This document shows, in pieces, positions 62,234 to 64,000 of a stretch of 64,000 bases of DNA. The position numbers were made by a program, and so were the translations under genes. The stretch's first letter is position 1; each line of letters begins with the position of its first letter. Below the pieces are notes generated by a model that was not told where the DNA came from, did no database searches, and saw nothing but the letters and a program-made list of their open reading frames with translations. Source of the DNA: G965240365 sp965240365 (GTDB taxonomy: Bacteria > Pseudomonadota > Gammaproteobacteria > Eutrophobiales > Eutrophobiaceae); assembly GCA_965240365.1 (NCBI GenBank), contig OZ251218.1:2852001-2916000 (forward strand). Reading direction: 5' to 3'.

Positions 62234-62872
62234 ATGACTGCATCCCGCGTAACTTCAAAAACCCCCTGGCATATCGTGCTCGTCCTTGACGACTCGGGTT
62301 CAATGTCCGGTCAGCCAAGCCGGGACTTAAATGAGGCAATAAAGGAACTCATTAGTGAGTTTGTGACCGCTTCAATGGGGACAAAGCCCTATTTTAAAGT
62401 GTCGGTAATTTCATTTGGATCGAACTATCATACCATTGTGGAGGCTGTCGCAGAGACTGCCCTTGATGAAAATGTGGTGGCGAACTTTCATGGTAACAGC
62501 GGCTCCACCAATGCCGCCGCCGCGCTGGATGAAGCAGCAAGAATTCTCAGCAATAATCCAGGGCAAAAGACAGATTTTGAACCCTTCGTATTTTTCCTGT
62601 CTGATGGTTGTCCTAACGATAATTCAGAGGCCCTTAAAGCCGCTGACAAAATAAAGAATCTGTCCCTGCCGTCCGGCACACCCAGAATTGTTACCTTGGG
62701 CTTTGGCAGCGTCGATGACAGCTTCATGAGCGGCGTTGCAAGCAATAGTGAACTTTACAAAAAGATGAATTCATCGAAAGACATTGTAAAGCTGCTACCG
62801 GCTATGGGCACAATCGGCACACAAGTCGCCAGTGGCGCCGAAGGTGTTGAAGAAGCGATCATGAAATTATAA
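62234..62872 (+). CDS. vWA domain protein, TerY-like
   Basis: 212-residue soluble protein made of one von Willebrand A domain. The MIDAS metal site is complete: DDSGSMSG (Asp19-x-Ser21-x-Ser23), a Thr in GNSGSTNAAAALDEA and FFLSDGCPND. Downstream IVTLGFGSVDDSFM and IGTQVASGAEGVEEAI are like TerY proteins. ATG 62234 follows AAGGTGA with good spacing; GTG 62225 is an alternative. With the kinase and PP2C it completes a TerY-P-type triad; it probably binds a phosphorylated or metal-dependent partner. Confidence 0.9.
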   Translation: MTASRVTSKTPWHIVLVLDDSGSMSGQPSRDLNEAIKELISEFVTASMGTKPYFKVSVISFGSNYHTIVEAVAETALDENVVANFHGNSGSTNAAAALDEAARILSNNPGQKTDFEPFVFFLSDGCPNDNSEALKAADKIKNLSLPSGTPRIVTLGFGSVDDSFMSGVASNSELYKKMNSSKDIVKLLPAMGTIGTQVASGAEGVEEAIMKL

Positions 62873-63134
62873 TTAGTCTGAACGGAGCAAAGCCTGAACA
62901 TTGAATGCAGGCCGGATTGAGAAACAGCGTATAAATTGCTTGATCTTAATCCGGTTTGTATCAATCTGATCAGCTAATTGCTGACAGAGATATTTAGTTG
63001 GACTTGCCCATTAGCTTCTTTAAAAACAAACTTTTAATCAAAAGAGAGAAAAAAACTGACAGAACACAAAAGTTGGTATGGACCGCAGCATATTGTGTCC
63101 GTAATTTTTGAAATTCTTCAAGGTAATAATATTC

Positions 63135-63671
63135 ATGTCTGATAAAGATAGCACAAATAGAATACAGGAAATGTATGATCGTGTGTCCAATATAAAAAAT
63201 GTGGTTAAAAATCCTGTAAACGAAAAAGATGCGGCTATATCTACTAAAAATATAGAACAAGAAAATATTACTTATGCAGGCTTTTGGAAAAGATTCGCGG
63301 CGGCTTTTATTGACTATTCTATAACAATTCTCCTAAGCTTAGTAATTGGGGTTATTATTGGGATTATCTATATAGGTAGCGCAGAAGAGGCTAAAATCAT
63401 GGGAAATATCGCGGGAGTAATTACTTTCTGGATATATTATGCTGCCTTTGAATCCTCTTCCAAACAGGCAACACTGGGAAAAATGGCGCTTGGGATAAAG
63501 GTCACGGACCTGAACGGGAAACCTGTTGGATTCGGCAGAGCAACCGGCCGGTATGTTGGAAGAGCTATTTCAATACTTATCCTTTTTATTGGATGTATTA
63601 TGATTGCTTTTACTCAAAAGAAACAAGGTTTACATGATATTATGGCTGGATGTCTTGTCATAAATAAGTAG
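63135..63671 (+). CDS. RDD family membrane protein, copy 2, with a charged N-terminal leader
   Basis: 178-residue protein. Residues 1-45 are a soluble charged leader (MSDKDSTNRIQEMYDRVSNI). The rest is an RDD domain very like copy 1: ITYAGFWKRFAAAFIDYSIT, QATLGKMALGIKVTDLNGK and KKQGLHDIMAGCLVINK. ATG 63135 is chosen with AAGG upstream. The leader is repeated at the start of the next ORF. It may be the membrane target or anchor of the kinase/phosphatase system (inference). Confidence 0.85.
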   Translation: MSDKDSTNRIQEMYDRVSNIKNVVKNPVNEKDAAISTKNIEQENITYAGFWKRFAAAFIDYSITILLSLVIGVIIGIIYIGSAEEAKIMGNIAGVITFWIYYAAFESSSKQATLGKMALGIKVTDLNGKPVGFGRATGRYVGRAISILILFIGCIMIAFTQKKQGLHDIMAGCLVINK

Positions 63672-63742
63672 AAATGACTGATATAAATATTAACTCAAAC
63701 AACAGAATGTATAGAAATGAGGAAAGAGACAGGTAAAGAAAC

Positions 63743-64000
63743 ATGTCTGACGAAGATAGCAAGAAAAGAATACAGGAAATGTATGATCGCGTAGCTAATA
63801 TAAATAAATTAGTTAAAACACCCGCAAAGAAAAGAGATGAAACTACTCATTCAAATACTGAGTCATCCGGCAAGGATAAATCTGCTGATATTGAAAAAAT
63901 AAAAAAAGGTAAAACCGGCAAGACTAAAAAAACCCGGAAATCAGATGCTTCTATCAGAAGAATGTCACGCACATCGTCGTCTAATACTAAAAAAAAGAAA
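63743..64000 (+). CDS. Lys-rich ORF sharing the RDD leader, cut by window end
   Basis: Open from ATG 63743 to the right edge (86 codons, no stop). The first 27 residues, MSDEDSKKRIQEMYDRVANI and on, closely match the leader of the RDD protein directly upstream. The rest is a Lys/Ser/Thr-rich, probably disordered stretch (SGKDKSADIEKIKKGKTGKT) that may be a linker to a domain beyond the window. Its abundance of Ser and Thr would suit a kinase substrate (inference). Confidence 0.7.
   Translation, partial: MSDEDSKKRIQEMYDRVANINKLVKTPAKKRDETTHSNTESSGKDKSADIEKIKKGKTGKTKKTRKSDASIRRMSRTSSSNTKKKK

Overview
The window looks like the chromosome of a GC-rich, probably autotrophic gammaproteobacterium. 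Supporting evidence is a class I phosphoribulokinase gene, a hemC-hemD-hemX-hemY operon, msbA, gpmI next to envC, and uvrA divergent from an MFS gene. RuBisCO and the energy metabolism lie outside the window, so the lifestyle is an inference. No tRNA, rRNA or CRISPR array was recognised.

Layout. 1-2750: end of a urease operon (ureC partial, ureE, ureF, ureG). 2.9-5.0 kb: small accessory patch with two lipoproteins and an Xre/RES toxin-antitoxin pair whose toxin is broken. 5.3-7.4 kb: TonB-dependent siderophore receptor. 8.2-12.3 kb: general amino-acid ABC transporter (aapJQMP, minus strand). 12.8-18.7 kb: urea ABC transporter (urtABCDE, plus strand). The divergent aapJ/urtA gap carries a sigma-54 promoter and two NtrC-like sites, so urea uptake (and perhaps amino-acid uptake) appears nitrogen-controlled and feeds the urease. 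18.8-20.6 kb: tandem array of about 293-bp repeat units. 20.7-27.7 kb: type I restriction-modification operon hsdM-hsdS-abi-hsdR, with an abortive-infection-type gene and an 18-codon coupling ORF inside it. 28.1-37.5 kb: housekeeping (envC, gpmI, pmbA, moxR-DUF58-tgpA). 37.7-38.1 kb: hicBA. 38.2-42.6 kb: msbA, prk, a ParA-like ATPase, and a flavin reductase that has lost its ferredoxin domain. 42.8-52.7 kb: hemYXDC, gshB, uvrA, MFS.

52.7-64.0 kb is an accessory island and the most unusual part. It starts with an orphan YgiT-type antitoxin, a decayed zeta-toxin-associated module and an IS481-type transposase scrap. Then comes a 1167-residue LRR-ROC-COR protein with 16 almost identical 24-residue repeats and four C-terminal membrane helices. 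A second, longer copy of the zeta-toxin module follows. Next is a 16-G tract lying exactly between a TTGACA -35 and a TAACAT -10, the architecture of a phase-variable promoter. Downstream, in AT-rich DNA, lies a signalling cluster: small membrane protein, RDD membrane protein, membrane-anchored PP2C phosphatase, protein kinase, vWA protein, a second RDD protein, and a truncated Lys-rich ORF sharing its N-terminal leader. The kinase/PP2C/vWA set resembles the TerY-P triad predicted for stress or conflict responses.

A palindromic repeat family (core ATAAACCACTGGATTCC between two inverted repeats) fills most intergenic gaps between 2.7 and 32 kb and is absent from the 58-64 kb part of the island.
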